This document shows, in pieces, positions 24,844 to 33,880 of a DNA stretch of 64,000 nucleotides. Source of the stretch: Clostridiales bacterium (lineage in GTDB: Bacteria > Bacillota_A > Clostridia > Oscillospirales > Oscillospiraceae). The position numbers and the translations under genes are program-made. Location: contig JAAVHY010000032.1 of assembly GCA_014799485.1 (NCBI GenBank), forward strand, positions 1-64,000. The letters are read 5' to 3'. The first letter of the stretch is position 1; each line of letters begins with the position of its first letter. A model generated the notes under the pieces. That model was not told where the DNA came from, searched no databases, and was given only the letters and a program-made list of their open reading frames with translations.

Positions 24844-25881
24844 TTACTGCCGGGCCTGACCGGCCTTGATCTCGTCCACCGCCGCGCTGACCTTGTTGAG
24901 CGTAGCGGAAATGGAGATCAGCTCCGGGCAGCGGTGGGTGCAGCGGCCGCAGCCGACGCACATATGGCTGTCCTCAAAGCGGGCCTTGTAGTCGTGGAAC
25001 TTGTGGAGCACCTTGTAGCGCATCCGGTCCCCGGCGGTGGAGCGGAACTCCCGCTGGCCGGCCATCTGGTCAAAGCCGGCGATCTGGCAGGAGGAGGTGA
25101 CCCGGCGGCGCTCGCCGACCTCGGGGTTGTCGCCATAGATGACGTCCCGGGTGGTGAAGCAGGTGCAGGTGGAGCATGCCACGGTGCAGGAGCCGCAGGA
25201 GATGCAGCGGGCGTCGTATTCCTTCCACATGGGGTGGCTCTTCAGGGCCTTGCGCACTTCCTTGTCCTCCAGGTCGGGCAGGGTCACCTTCAGCTCGTTC
25301 TCCTCCACAAAGGCGGGGGAGTAATCGGCCTGGGGCATCCCTTCGAAATAGGGGGCGAAGGCGTCGTCGGTGACCTGGATCTGCGCCCCGTCCTCGGAGA
25401 ACTTCACCGCCAGGGCGTAGTCATCGGTCTTATTGGTGCCCATGGAGACGCAGAAGCAGGTGTCGTCCCCGCCGTTGCACTCCATGAGGGCGAACTTGAC
25501 CAGCTCCCGCATCCGCTCATAGTACAGGTCGGTATAGCCGCCGTTGCCGGCGTAGATCTTGGCCTGGACGTGCTGGGCGTTGATGTCGCAGGGGCGGGCC
25601 AGGACCAGAATGGGCTTCTTGGGGCCCTTGCTCTCCCGGTACTCGTCCTCCGTGAAGTAAAACAGGGCCTGCTGGATGGGGGTCAAGACCTCCTTGGCAG
25701 GGTAGTCGGACTTGACATCCCAGACAATGTCCTCCCAGCGCTCCACCTCGTCATAACGGATGACGTCCGTCGCGGAGTAGCGCCCCTGGTTACGGAACCG
25801 CTTCGGCGCGTATACCGTGTAATCCTTGCGCAGGACGGCAAGAACCTGGTTGGCCTGGGCGGTGTTCAGGGTGTATCCCAT
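24844..25881 (-). CDS. asrA: Anaerobic sulfite reductase subunit A (Fe-S subunit)
   Basis: The 345-residue protein links electron input to the catalytic subunit through two 4Fe-4S clusters: CISCGSCTVACSTCTCFTTRD near residue 225 and CVGCGRCTHRCPE near 308. The N-terminal half contains LVLARPCDINAQHVQ, typical of the AsrA/hydrogenase-beta-like family. It is the first gene of asrABC. Transcription probably starts in the palindromic promoter at 25951-25984, shared with the divergent LysR-type regulator. GAGGAGG lies about 9 bases before the ATG. Confidence 0.95.
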   Translation of the reverse strand: MGYTLNTAQANQVLAVLRKDYTVYAPKRFRNQGRYSATDVIRYDEVERWEDIVWDVKSDYPAKEVLTPIQQALFYFTEDEYRESKGPKKPILVLARPCDINAQHVQAKIYAGNGGYTDLYYERMRELVKFALMECNGGDDTCFCVSMGTNKTDDYALAVKFSEDGAQIQVTDDAFAPYFEGMPQADYSPAFVEENELKVTLPDLEDKEVRKALKSHPMWKEYDARCISCGSCTVACSTCTCFTTRDVIYGDNPEVGERRRVTSSCQIAGFDQMAGQREFRSTAGDRMRYKVLHKFHDYKARFEDSHMCVGCGRCTHRCPELISISATLNKVSAAVDEIKAGQARQ

Positions 25882-25950
25882 ACTCGAACCTCCTCATTTC
25901 TCGTTTTTTTGGTTTTTCTCTTTCTTACACAAAAACACACAACGTACCAC

Positions 25951-25984
25951 CTTGATTTTGCCACATTATTCTGATAAAATCAAG
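25951..25984. promoter_or_regulatory. Palindromic divergent promoter/operator of asrABC and the LysR gene
   Basis: CTTGATTTT at 25951-25959 and AAAATCAAG at 25976-25984 form a 9-bp inverted repeat with a 16-base centre. On the plus strand it reads TTGATT, 17 bases, TAAAAT; on the minus strand TTGATT, 17 bases, CAAAAT. Each arm thus supplies a -35 for one direction and a -10 for the other, so the two promoters overlap completely. The repeat could also bind the LysR regulator. Confidence 0.65.
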
Positions 25985-26034
25985 TCATCATTTATAATAA
26001 ATCAATAACATTTGTTTATAGGAGTATAATAGAT

Positions 26035-26886
26035 ATGCAGGATCACCGAATGGAGACCTTCCTCACCCTGTGCGAAACCATGAACTACCGTCAGGCGGCC
26101 GAGCGGCTGCACATCACCCAGCCCGCCGTCACCCAGCACATCCAGTATCTCGAGGGCTACTACGGCTGCAAGCTGTTCTCCTATGACGGGCGGAAGCTGA
26201 CCAAAACGGAACAGGCGGCGCTTTTGGAGCGGGGCGCCCACGCCATGAAATACCAGGAGGAGCGGCTGCGGGAGGACCTGCGCCTGCGGCAGGCGCCCAG
26301 CCTCTCCATCGGGGCGACCAAGACCATCGGGGAGTTCATCATCGCCGAGCACGTCTCCCGCTACCTGGCGGAGCCGGGGAACCGCCTGTCGGTGGACGTG
26401 GACAACACCGCCCGGATCCTGGAGCGGCTCAACCGGGGCAAGCTGGACTTTGCCATCGTCGAGGGCTATTACAGCCGCTCGGAATACGGGGACCGTCCCT
26501 ATCAGAAGGAGCCCTTTGTGGGGCTGTGCGCCCAGGACCACCCCCTGGCGGGGCGGACCGTCCCCCTGGACACGCTGTGGACGGAAGACCTGCTCCTGCG
26601 GGAGAAGGGCTCCGGCACCCGGGAGATCCTGGAACATTTCCTGGGTGAAAACAACCACGCCGTCACCGACTTTGCCCGGGTCACCTGCATCAGCAACCTG
26701 GGCCTTCTGGAGCGGCTCCTGGTGGAAAAGCGGGGGATCACCTTCGCCTACGCGGCGGCGGGAAACGGCCGGCTGGCCCAATTTTTTGTGGAGGGCTGGG
26801 ATCTCCAGCGGGAGTTCAGCTATGTGTTCCTCCGGGACACCGGGGCGGAAGAGCTGGTGGAGCTTTTTGACAGTTACCGATCCTGA
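26035..26886 (+). CDS. LysR-family transcriptional regulator (probable asr regulator)
   Basis: The 283-residue protein has an N-terminal winged helix-turn-helix: METFLTLCETMNYRQAAERL and HITQPAVTQHIQYLEGYYG, the LysR recognition helix region. An effector domain of about 190 residues follows, with GATKTIGEFIIAEHVSRYL at its start. LysR proteins usually sit divergent from the genes they control and respond to a small ligand; here the target would be asrABC and the ligand perhaps a sulfur compound (inference). AGGAG lies 10 bases before the ATG. The related CysB/CysL regulators act on sulfur genes, but no specific subfamily can be assigned. Confidence 0.9.
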   Translation: MQDHRMETFLTLCETMNYRQAAERLHITQPAVTQHIQYLEGYYGCKLFSYDGRKLTKTEQAALLERGAHAMKYQEERLREDLRLRQAPSLSIGATKTIGEFIIAEHVSRYLAEPGNRLSVDVDNTARILERLNRGKLDFAIVEGYYSRSEYGDRPYQKEPFVGLCAQDHPLAGRTVPLDTLWTEDLLLREKGSGTREILEHFLGENNHAVTDFARVTCISNLGLLERLLVEKRGITFAYAAAGNGRLAQFFVEGWDLQREFSYVFLRDTGAEELVELFDSYRS

Positions 26887-26907
26887 CCCACTTTCCGGCA
26901 AATGGAA

Positions 26908-26943
26908 CCGGGCGCGCCGATATGGCGCGCCCGGTCGATTTTT
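26908..26943. terminator. Intrinsic terminator after the LysR gene
   Basis: CCGGGCGCGCC and GGCGCGCCCGG pair around GATAT and are followed by TCGATTTTT. It separates the regulator from the convergent M24 peptidase gene. Confidence 0.85.
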
Positions 26944-26956
26944 GGCCCGGTCCGGG

Positions 26957-28033
26957 TCACTGGATCACTTCCAGCTCCTTGGACACATGGTTCAGGCTCA
27001 CCGCCCCGTCCGGCGTCATGAGCATCAGATCCTCGATGCGCACACCCAGCTCGCCGGGGAGGTAGATGCCGGGTTCGCAGGAGAAGATCATCCCCTCCTT
27101 GACGATGTCCTGGTTGGTGGCGGACACGTCCCCGGCGTCATGGACCTCGATGCCGATGCAGTGGCCCAGCCGGTGGGTGAAATAGGGGCCGTAGCCCGCG
27201 TCGGCGATGATGTCCCGGGCGATCTTGTCCACCTCGCAGAACTTCATGCCGGGCTTCATGGCGGCCTGGGCGGCCAGGTTGGCGCGGAGCACGGTCTCGT
27301 AGACCTCCCGGCCCTTGTCGCTGACGCTCTTGTAGAAGAAGGTGCGGGTCATGTCGGAGCAGTAATCGTCCTTCTTGCAGCCCACGTCGAAGAGGACGCA
27401 GTCCCCCGGCTTGAGCACCGTGTGGTCGGGCTTGTGGTGGCCGATGGCGGCGTTGGCGCCGAAGCTGACCAGGGGGCCGAAGGAGGGCCCCTGGGTGCCC
27501 AGCTCCGCATAGATGGCCTTCATGCCGTCGGACACCTCCAGCTCGGACACCCCTTCCCGGATCAGGCCGCGGAAGCGCTCCATGGCCTGGTCGTTGAGCT
27601 GGGAGGCCACGATCATCCGCTGCTTTTCCTCCTCGTCCTTCACCCGGCGGGCGGCGTCCACGCACTCGGAGCCGTTGCGGTAGGCGCTGCCGGCCCCCAG
27701 CTCCATCAGCTCCAGCAGGAAGCGGGCGGCCATCTTCTTGTCGATGCCCAGGGGCTTGGAGTGGTCGGTGTATCCGGCGATGATCTGGCAGCCGGGGTCG
27801 GTGTCGGAAAACCACACCTTCTCGATGCCGATGTCGCCGTCCACGGTGAAGAGCTTGTTGACAAACAGCTTGTGCCCGCCGTTTTTGTTCAGGTACAGGG
27901 CCAGCAGCCGCTCATTGGGCAGGATCCACCGGCCGGTGAGGTAAAAGATGGACGGGGGATCGCTGATGAGCAGCTGTTCCAGCCCCCGCTCCTCCATTTG
28001 GGCCAGCACAGCGGCCACTCTCTGGTCATACAT
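26957..28033 (-). CDS. M24-family aminopeptidase P-like metallopeptidase
   Basis: The 358-residue cytoplasmic enzyme should remove N-terminal residues before proline or cleave related dipeptides. The creatinase-like N-domain is followed by the pita-bread catalytic domain with all five metal ligands in place: LFDVGCKKDDYCSDMTRTF (two Asp), HRLGHCIGIEVHD (His), FSCEPGIYL (Glu) and VRIEDLML (Glu). The ATG at 28033 has AGGAGG upstream, while longer frames lack a site. The gene is last in a run of same-strand genes after the AbgT transporter, from which a hairpin separates it. Confidence 0.92.
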   Translation of the reverse strand: MYDQRVAAVLAQMEERGLEQLLISDPPSIFYLTGRWILPNERLLALYLNKNGGHKLFVNKLFTVDGDIGIEKVWFSDTDPGCQIIAGYTDHSKPLGIDKKMAARFLLELMELGAGSAYRNGSECVDAARRVKDEEEKQRMIVASQLNDQAMERFRGLIREGVSELEVSDGMKAIYAELGTQGPSFGPLVSFGANAAIGHHKPDHTVLKPGDCVLFDVGCKKDDYCSDMTRTFFYKSVSDKGREVYETVLRANLAAQAAMKPGMKFCEVDKIARDIIADAGYGPYFTHRLGHCIGIEVHDAGDVSATNQDIVKEGMIFSCEPGIYLPGELGVRIEDLMLMTPDGAVSLNHVSKELEVIQ

Positions 28034-28065
28034 AGTAGGTTCCTCCTTTGATCTGGATAAACGGC

Positions 28066-28100
28066 AAAAGCCGCCGTAACCTGGGGCCGCGGCGGCTTTT
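28066..28100 (-). terminator. Terminator between the AbgT and M24 genes
   Basis: AAAAGCCGCCG and CGGCGGCTTTT pair around a 13-base loop, giving a T-rich end on both strands. On the minus strand it follows the AbgT gene directly and may attenuate reading into the M24 gene. Confidence 0.7.
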
Positions 28101-28109
28101 GTGTGAAAA

Positions 28110-29684
28110 TCAGCCCATGACGTAGGTGATGGGGGCGCCGGGGCCCAAGGGCCAGCCAATGAGCATCCACGCGGCCAGCAGGACGCACCAGCCTGCCACG
28201 AAGGCCATGGAGAAGGGCAGCATACAGGAGGCCAGGGTGCCCCAGCCGGAGTCCTTGTCGTACTTCTTCATGATGGTGAGGATGTAGGGGATCCAGGCGA
28301 TGACGGGGGCGATGATATTGGTGGAGCTGTCGCCGATGCGGTAGGCCACCTGGGTCAGCTCGGGGGACAGGCCCAGACCCATGAACATGGGGACGAACAC
28401 GGGGGCGAAGATGGCGTACTTGGCGGAGGCGGAGGCCATGAACAGGTTGACGAAGCCGGACACCAGCACGAAGCAGATCATCAGGATGACCGGGTTGGCG
28501 TTCATGCCCTGGAGCAGCTCAGCGCCCTTGAAGGACAGGATGCGGCCGATGTTGGTTCTGGAGAAGTAGTTGGTGAACTGGGCGGCGACAAAGGCCATGG
28601 CGATGAAGCCGGACACGGAGGCGATGGACTTGTTGAAGGAGGCCACCACGTCCTTGTCGGTCTTGAAAGTGCCGCACAGCTTGCCGTAGACAAAAGAGGG
28701 GATGAAGAACAGCAGGGTGAACAGCGGGATGATGGCGTTGATCAGGGTGGAGCCCTCGATCAGACTGCCGGTCTCGTTGTTGCGCATAAAGGAGTTCTGG
28801 GGGATGCAGCAGACCACGTAGACGACGATGATGCCCAGGAACACCAGGTTGGCGATCCGCAGGGCCTTCTCCTCCTGGGCGGTCATCTCGCCGGTGGGTT
28901 CAGCCAGAGTGCCGTCGCCGTTCTCCTTGTACTCGCCCAGGCGGGGCAGGATGACCTTCTCGGTGATGAGGGTGCCCAGAAGGGTAATCAGGAAGGTGGA
29001 CACGATCATGAAGTACCAGTTGGACAGGGCGCTCACATTGTAGTTGGGGTCCAGGGTCTGGGCCGCGGAGGTGGAGAAGCCGGAGAGGATGGCGTCGGTG
29101 GAGCCGATGACCAGGTTGGCGGAGAAGCCGCCGGACACGCCGGCAAAGCCCGCCGCGATGCCGGCCAGGGGATGCTTTCCGTATGCCTTAAAGATCATGG
29201 CCGCCAGGGGGATGAACACCACGTAGCCCGCGTTCTCGGCCACGTTGGTGAGCACGCCGATGAGCACCACCATGGGGGTGACCAGCCAGGCGGGGGTGAC
29301 CTTGACCACCTTGCGGATCAGGCCGTTGAGGTAGCCGGAGCTCTCAGCCACGCCGATGCCCAGCATGATGACGATGGTGAAGCCCAGGGGCGCGTAGCTG
29401 GTGAAATTGCTCACGGCGTTGGTGAGCATATACTGCAGGCCGGACTTGCTGAACAGGCTGACCACGCTGACAGTGGTCTCCTCCACCACGCCGGTGGCGG
29501 AGTTGTACATCTGGCCGGTGGCGCTCCAGCCCAGGGCCGCGCCAATGCCGGAGATGACCACCACGATCACGGCCAGGTAGAAGAAAATGGTCAACGGTGC
29601 GGGGAGCTTGTTTCCTACCGCTTCGATCCCGTCCAGGAAGCGGAGAAAACCGGAACGTTTTTTGGCTTTTTCATTTTTAGCCAT
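28110..29684 (-). CDS. AbgT-family transporter
   Basis: The 524-residue protein has about eleven hydrophobic segments and matches AbgT. It shows FLDGIEAVGNKLPAPLTIFFYL at the N-terminus, ENAGYVVFIPLAAMIFKAYGKHPLAGIAAGFAGVSGGFSAN-type loops near residues 150-190, and the late IGDSSTNIIAPVIAWIPY segment. Founding members import p-aminobenzoyl-glutamate; others export sulfonamides, so the substrate is open. The M24 peptidase downstream could process an imported dipeptide-like compound, as abgA/abgB hydrolases do in Escherichia coli. It lies 85 bases after the flavoprotein gene, with AAGGAGG upstream of the ATG. Confidence 0.93.
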   Translation of the reverse strand: MAKNEKAKKRSGFLRFLDGIEAVGNKLPAPLTIFFYLAVIVVVISGIGAALGWSATGQMYNSATGVVEETTVSVVSLFSKSGLQYMLTNAVSNFTSYAPLGFTIVIMLGIGVAESSGYLNGLIRKVVKVTPAWLVTPMVVLIGVLTNVAENAGYVVFIPLAAMIFKAYGKHPLAGIAAGFAGVSGGFSANLVIGSTDAILSGFSTSAAQTLDPNYNVSALSNWYFMIVSTFLITLLGTLITEKVILPRLGEYKENGDGTLAEPTGEMTAQEEKALRIANLVFLGIIVVYVVCCIPQNSFMRNNETGSLIEGSTLINAIIPLFTLLFFIPSFVYGKLCGTFKTDKDVVASFNKSIASVSGFIAMAFVAAQFTNYFSRTNIGRILSFKGAELLQGMNANPVILMICFVLVSGFVNLFMASASAKYAIFAPVFVPMFMGLGLSPELTQVAYRIGDSSTNIIAPVIAWIPYILTIMKKYDKDSGWGTLASCMLPFSMAFVAGWCVLLAAWMLIGWPLGPGAPITYVMG

Positions 29685-29769
29685 GTTTTTTCCTCCTTAC
29701 TTTCTTTTGCGTACCTTTTATCGCCAACGCCAGAGGGCGGCGTATGACTTCTTACCGCTCGGCCCCGCG

Positions 29770-31110
29770 TTACTTCGCGCTGTTGGAGGCGATGAGGGCG
29801 GCGTCCCACACCCCGGAGAAGGGGGGGGAATAGCACAGGTCCATGAAGCCCATCTCGTCCACCGTCAGCCCGGAATAGATGGCGATGGCGTAGTAGTTGG
29901 CCCGGGGCACCACGATGCCCTGCCCCCAGGTGGAGGCCCCCAGGATGACCCGGGTCTTGGCGTCGTAGATGAGCTTGATGTTCAGCTTCTCCTTCCCGTA
30001 GTAGGAGGCGTAGCTGTTGCCGGTGATGGTGTGGGCCTTGTAATCCAGGCCGTTGGCCTTGGCGTCCCGCTCGGACAGGCCCACCTTGGCGGCATCCAGG
30101 CCGAACAGCCGCAGGGCGGAGCTGCCGATGAGCTTGAAGGGGTTGGGGGTGGCCCCGCCCAGAATGTCGCCGATGATGCGCCCCTGCTTGTTGGCGTTGG
30201 TGCCCAGGGGGGCGTAGCTGTACTGCCCGGTGATGGCGGACTTCATGATGCTGCAGTCGCCGGCGGCGTACACGTCGGGGATGCTGGTCTCCATGCGCTC
30301 GTTGACGTAGATGGCGCCGTTGCGGGCCTTCTCCACGTTGGGGATGAAGGCGGTGGCCGGGGCGATGCCGGCGCTGTTGATGACCATGTCCGCGGGGATC
30401 TCGGTCTCCTTGTCCCCTTGCTTCAGCACCGCCTTGACGATCTTCCCGTCCTCGGCGACCAGGCGGCTCACCGCGGTGTCCGTCAGGACGGTGACGCCGT
30501 TGCGCTCCAGCTCGTCCCGGAGGGCCTGGCTGGCCTCGGGCTCAAAGGCGGCCAGGATCTGGGGGGCCAGCTCTACCACGGTGACCTCCTTGCCGTAGTG
30601 GCGGCAGGCCTCGGAGACCTCCAGGCCGATGAAGCCCGCGCCCACGATGACCACGTGCTTGACGCTCTCGTCCAGCAGGGCCTGCTTGACCCGGGTGCCG
30701 TCGGCCACGTCCCGCACCTCGAAGAGGTTGTCGTAGGGCTGGTCGAAGGGCGGGAAATGCCGCACGGAGGCACCGCTGCCGATGACCAGCTTGTCATAGG
30801 TGTCGGTGAACTCCTCGCCGGTACGCAGGTCCTTCACCGTCACGGTTTTGCTGTCCGTGTCCACGGCGGTGACCTCATGGTAGGTCTTGATGGGGATGCC
30901 GTTTTGGGCGAACTCCTCCGCCGTGCGGGCGATCAGCTCCTGGCCCTGCTTGATGTGGTCGGAGATGTAGAACGGGATGCCGCACGCGCCGTAAGACACG
31001 TCGCCCCCCTTTTCATACACCATGATCTCCGCCTGGTCGCCCAGGCGGCGCTTCAGCTTGGAGGCAGCCGACATACCGGCCGCCACGCCGCCAATGATGA
31101 TGACTTTCAT
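29770..31110 (-). CDS. FAD-dependent pyridine nucleotide-disulfide oxidoreductase, CoA-disulfide-reductase-like
   Basis: The 446-residue flavoprotein begins KVIIIGGVAAGMSAASKLKR (FAD fold). It has the single redox Cys43 in SYGACGIPFYIS, the CoA-disulfide reductase/NADH oxidase signature. A second dinucleotide fold VVIVGAGFIGLEVSE is near residue 150, with AAGDC later. Such enzymes use NAD(P)H to reduce a disulfide, polysulfide or O2 through a mixed CoA or sulfenate intermediate. The start codon overlaps the stop of the transporter gene (ATGA), so the two are translationally coupled. The context with a cysteine desulfidase-like gene points to thiol or disulfide chemistry rather than oxygen removal. 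Confidence 0.87.
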   Translation of the reverse strand: MKVIIIGGVAAGMSAASKLKRRLGDQAEIMVYEKGGDVSYGACGIPFYISDHIKQGQELIARTAEEFAQNGIPIKTYHEVTAVDTDSKTVTVKDLRTGEEFTDTYDKLVIGSGASVRHFPPFDQPYDNLFEVRDVADGTRVKQALLDESVKHVVIVGAGFIGLEVSEACRHYGKEVTVVELAPQILAAFEPEASQALRDELERNGVTVLTDTAVSRLVAEDGKIVKAVLKQGDKETEIPADMVINSAGIAPATAFIPNVEKARNGAIYVNERMETSIPDVYAAGDCSIMKSAITGQYSYAPLGTNANKQGRIIGDILGGATPNPFKLIGSSALRLFGLDAAKVGLSERDAKANGLDYKAHTITGNSYASYYGKEKLNIKLIYDAKTRVILGASTWGQGIVVPRANYYAIAIYSGLTVDEMGFMDLCYSPPFSGVWDAALIASNSAK

Positions 31111-32465
31111 TCCTTTACCCTTCTTTCCACAATGATAGCGTTTGTCATGCAGCCGGTCACATTGATGAGCGTGCGGAACACATCCGCGATGGGGTCAATG
31201 GCGATCATGGCCCCCAGCCCGGGCAGGGCCTCGGAAGCGCCAAGGCCCATGACCAGGCCCAGCTCCGACATGGTGGCGGTGCCGGGGAGCTCCGTGATCC
31301 CGTAGGAGACGATCACCACCAGGATGAGGTGGGCGGCGATGAGCCCGGGGGTCATGGAGATGCCGAACAGCCCCAGGGCGAAGAGGACGGATAGGGTGGG
31401 GAACAGGGCCGCGCAGCCCTGCGCGCCGGAGGCGATGGCGTAGGCGGCCACCGGGTCGGTGACCTCACGGCGCAGGCCCAGCCCTTCCGCCAGCACCTGC
31501 TGGGCGTCGGGCAGGCAGCCGGAGCCCGAGCGGGTCTTGAGGGCCTTGACCATCACCGGCTTTCCCTTGCCCCAAAAGGCGGCGGGGCTTACCCCGGACA
31601 GGGCGCACAGCAGGGTTTGGATGACCAGCATCGCCGCCATGCCCAGGATGAGCACCAGGAGCATTTTGACGATCATCAGCAGGATCACCGGCCCGCAGGA
31701 GGCTGTCAGCCAGGCCATGATGGCCCCGGCCCCCATGGGCTTGTAGGCGATGATGGTCTTACACACGCTGACGCCCACAGAGAAGGCCCCGTCCAGGATA
31801 TCGATCAGGGACTTCACCGAGTCCGACTTGGCCTGCATCCGCCGGGCGGCGATACCCACATAGATGCCGAAGACGAAGATGCCCGCCACGTTCATCAGGA
31901 CCAGATCCCGGCCCAGGCCGGAGGGGATAAGGCCGGACACATGGCTGAGGAAATCGTTCCCGCCGGTGGTGAAGGCCGCGGCCCCCGAATCGGGGAGGAT
32001 CCCGACCTGGAACACCAGCCCCAGGGCCAGGGCCACCCCGGCGCTGACCACCAGCATCAGGGTGTTGACCCATTTTTTCCACCGGGTCAGCTTGGAGACC
32101 GTCTTTTCCGCCGGGGTCTTGACCACCAGCCGGACGGAGGCCAGAAAGACCATGGGGAGGATCAGGCAGGCCAGCAGGGCCACATAGCCCTTGGCCACCA
32201 GGGAGAACCAGGGAATCAGATCCTTGGCGTAGGGGCCGGAGGCCGACTCCGGCTGGAACAGGCTCAGGCCGGAGGAGATCCCCCCGGACAGGGCCCACAC
32301 CAGCAGGCCCAGCAGGGTACCCGCGCCGGAACCCATCAGTACGCGGGTGGCAAAGCTGAACTTCTTTTTTGGCAGATGGCCCAGGATGTAGAGCAGGATA
32401 AAGAACGCGGCCGCTCCCACAAGGCTGACCCAGTGGGAAACGCTCAAAAATTGCAGTACATTCAA
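31107..32465 (-). CDS. Dicarboxylate/amino-acid:cation symporter (SLC1-like)
   Basis: The 452-residue protein has about eight to nine hydrophobic segments, including a transport core with FPTLSVLFALGLFGISMTPG and a late AMIAIDPIADVFRTLINVTG. The latter is the substrate- and sodium-binding helix of the SLC1/DAACS family (usual form DxxRTxxNVxGD). The family imports acidic amino acids, dicarboxylates, serine or cystine. I set the start at the TTG at 32465 because AAAGGAG lies 9 bases upstream; a GTG at 32498 has no site. Sandwiched between a cysteine desulfidase-like gene and a disulfide reductase-like gene, it may carry cystine (inference). Confidence 0.82.
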   Translation of the reverse strand: MNVLQFLSVSHWVSLVGAAAFFILLYILGHLPKKKFSFATRVLMGSGAGTLLGLLVWALSGGISSGLSLFQPESASGPYAKDLIPWFSLVAKGYVALLACLILPMVFLASVRLVVKTPAEKTVSKLTRWKKWVNTLMLVVSAGVALALGLVFQVGILPDSGAAAFTTGGNDFLSHVSGLIPSGLGRDLVLMNVAGIFVFGIYVGIAARRMQAKSDSVKSLIDILDGAFSVGVSVCKTIIAYKPMGAGAIMAWLTASCGPVILLMIVKMLLVLILGMAAMLVIQTLLCALSGVSPAAFWGKGKPVMVKALKTRSGSGCLPDAQQVLAEGLGLRREVTDPVAAYAIASGAQGCAALFPTLSVLFALGLFGISMTPGLIAAHLILVVIVSYGITELPGTATMSELGLVMGLGASEALPGLGAMIAIDPIADVFRTLINVTGCMTNAIIVERRVKE

Positions 32466-32491
32466 CGTATACCGCTCCTTTCCGCCAACTC

Positions 32492-33772
32492 TCAGCACAT
32501 ATCGGTCATGATGCGGATGATCTCCTTGTCGGTCTCCCGCATCCCGTCCCGGCTGAGACGGCCCACGTTGAGGATGGTGTTCTCCACGCCCTTGGAGATG
32601 ATCCCGTCGCCCCCCGAGAACTGCTGGCCGTTGACATACATCTGATAGCCCAGGATGCCGCAGTCCACGGCGGCGGCGATCTTACCGGCGCAGGAGGGCT
32701 TGGCGCCGTCGCAGATGATGCCCGAGACGATGGCCAGGGCGTTGACCAGGGTGTGGGCGATGCAGTTGTAGTCGCCCCCCAGCAGGAAGGCGATGCCGCA
32801 GCCCGCACCGCAGCCCGCGCTCACCGCGCCGCAGTAGGCGGACAGGCGGCCGATGCCGGTTTTCTGGTGGATGGTGATGAGGTTGGACAGCAGCAAGGCC
32901 CGGTGGAGCTCGTCCCGGCTGGAGCCCAGCTCCTTGGCGTACTCGATGACGGGCAGGGACGCGGTCATCCCCTGGTTGCCGCTGCCGGAGTTGATGATGA
33001 CGGGCATCTCACAGCCGCTCATACGGGCGTCGGAGCCCGCGGCGGCGGCGGCCCGGGCGCGGGTGCGCACGTCGTCCCCAAAGCTCTCCAGCAGCACGCT
33101 GCCGATGTTGGCGCCCCAGTTGTTTTTCAGGCCCTCGGCGGAGATGGCGCTGTTGTAGGCGATCTGCCGGTCAATGGTCTCCCTGATGTCGTCCAGGTCG
33201 GCGGTCTGGGCAAACTCAACGATGTCCTTCACGTTGAGCAGGCTGCGGTCGGCCATCTCGGCGGCTTTTTCCGCCTTCACGCCGATCTGGTAAAGGACCT
33301 CCCCGTCCTTTTCGATGAGCACGATGTTGGTGTGGTAGTTGGCGATGCGCACCCGGGACCAGGAATCCCCACTGTGCAGGGTGACCACCATATCCAGGAT
33401 CTCGTCCGTCTCCAGGGGGCTGATCCGAATCTCCTTTTGCTCCATGTACTCCTTGATCTGGGGCTTCTGTTCCTCCGTGACGCCGGCAATGACCTCCAGC
33501 ACCCGGCCGGCATCCCCGGCCACCACGCCCGCGGCCACCGCGGCGGCGATGCCCTTGAGCCCGCCGGTATTGGGGACGATGACGCTCTTCACGTTTTTCA
33601 CGATGTTCCCGCTGACCGCGACCTCACACCGGTCAGGGAGCGCGCCCAGCACCTCCCGCGCTTTGGCGGCGCAGTAGGCCAGGGCGATGGGCTCGGTACA
33701 GCCCATGGCGGGGACCAATTCTTCCTTCAGGATTTGAACGTAAGTTTGATAGCGTATGTCTGAGCGTTCCAT
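32492..33772 (-). CDS. UPF0597/CyuA-type L-cysteine desulfidase family protein
   Basis: The 426-residue protein resembles CyuA/YhaM: MGCTEPIALAYCAAKAREVL near the start (Cys25) and SGNIVKNVKSVIVPNTGG follow the family closely. So do GSGNQGMTASLPVIEYA, CGAVSAGCGAGCGI and CAGKIAAAVDCG, whose Cys probably hold an Fe-S cluster, as in the related serine dehydratases. Characterised members break cysteine into pyruvate, ammonia and sulfide. The ATG at 33772 has AGGAGGG 8 bases upstream. It leads an operon with a transporter and a disulfide reductase-like flavoprotein. Serine or another amino acid remains possible as substrate. Confidence 0.88.
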   Translation of the reverse strand: MERSDIRYQTYVQILKEELVPAMGCTEPIALAYCAAKAREVLGALPDRCEVAVSGNIVKNVKSVIVPNTGGLKGIAAAVAAGVVAGDAGRVLEVIAGVTEEQKPQIKEYMEQKEIRISPLETDEILDMVVTLHSGDSWSRVRIANYHTNIVLIEKDGEVLYQIGVKAEKAAEMADRSLLNVKDIVEFAQTADLDDIRETIDRQIAYNSAISAEGLKNNWGANIGSVLLESFGDDVRTRARAAAAAGSDARMSGCEMPVIINSGSGNQGMTASLPVIEYAKELGSSRDELHRALLLSNLITIHQKTGIGRLSAYCGAVSAGCGAGCGIAFLLGGDYNCIAHTLVNALAIVSGIICDGAKPSCAGKIAAAVDCGILGYQMYVNGQQFSGGDGIISKGVENTILNVGRLSRDGMRETDKEIIRIMTDMC

Positions 33773-33880
33773 TGCAAATGCCCTCCTATCCCGAATTGGC
33801 GGCCGCGGACCGGGGAAAAACCCAGGCCATTCCCGCCGCTGTTGGTGAATTTGCATGATTTATCACAGTTTTATCGCCTT

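Noticed and set aside
33773..33880. A riboswitch in the long leader of the desulfidase operon
   Set aside because: I see no conserved T-box, SAM, lysine or other motif, and no terminator-like hairpin near the start codon.
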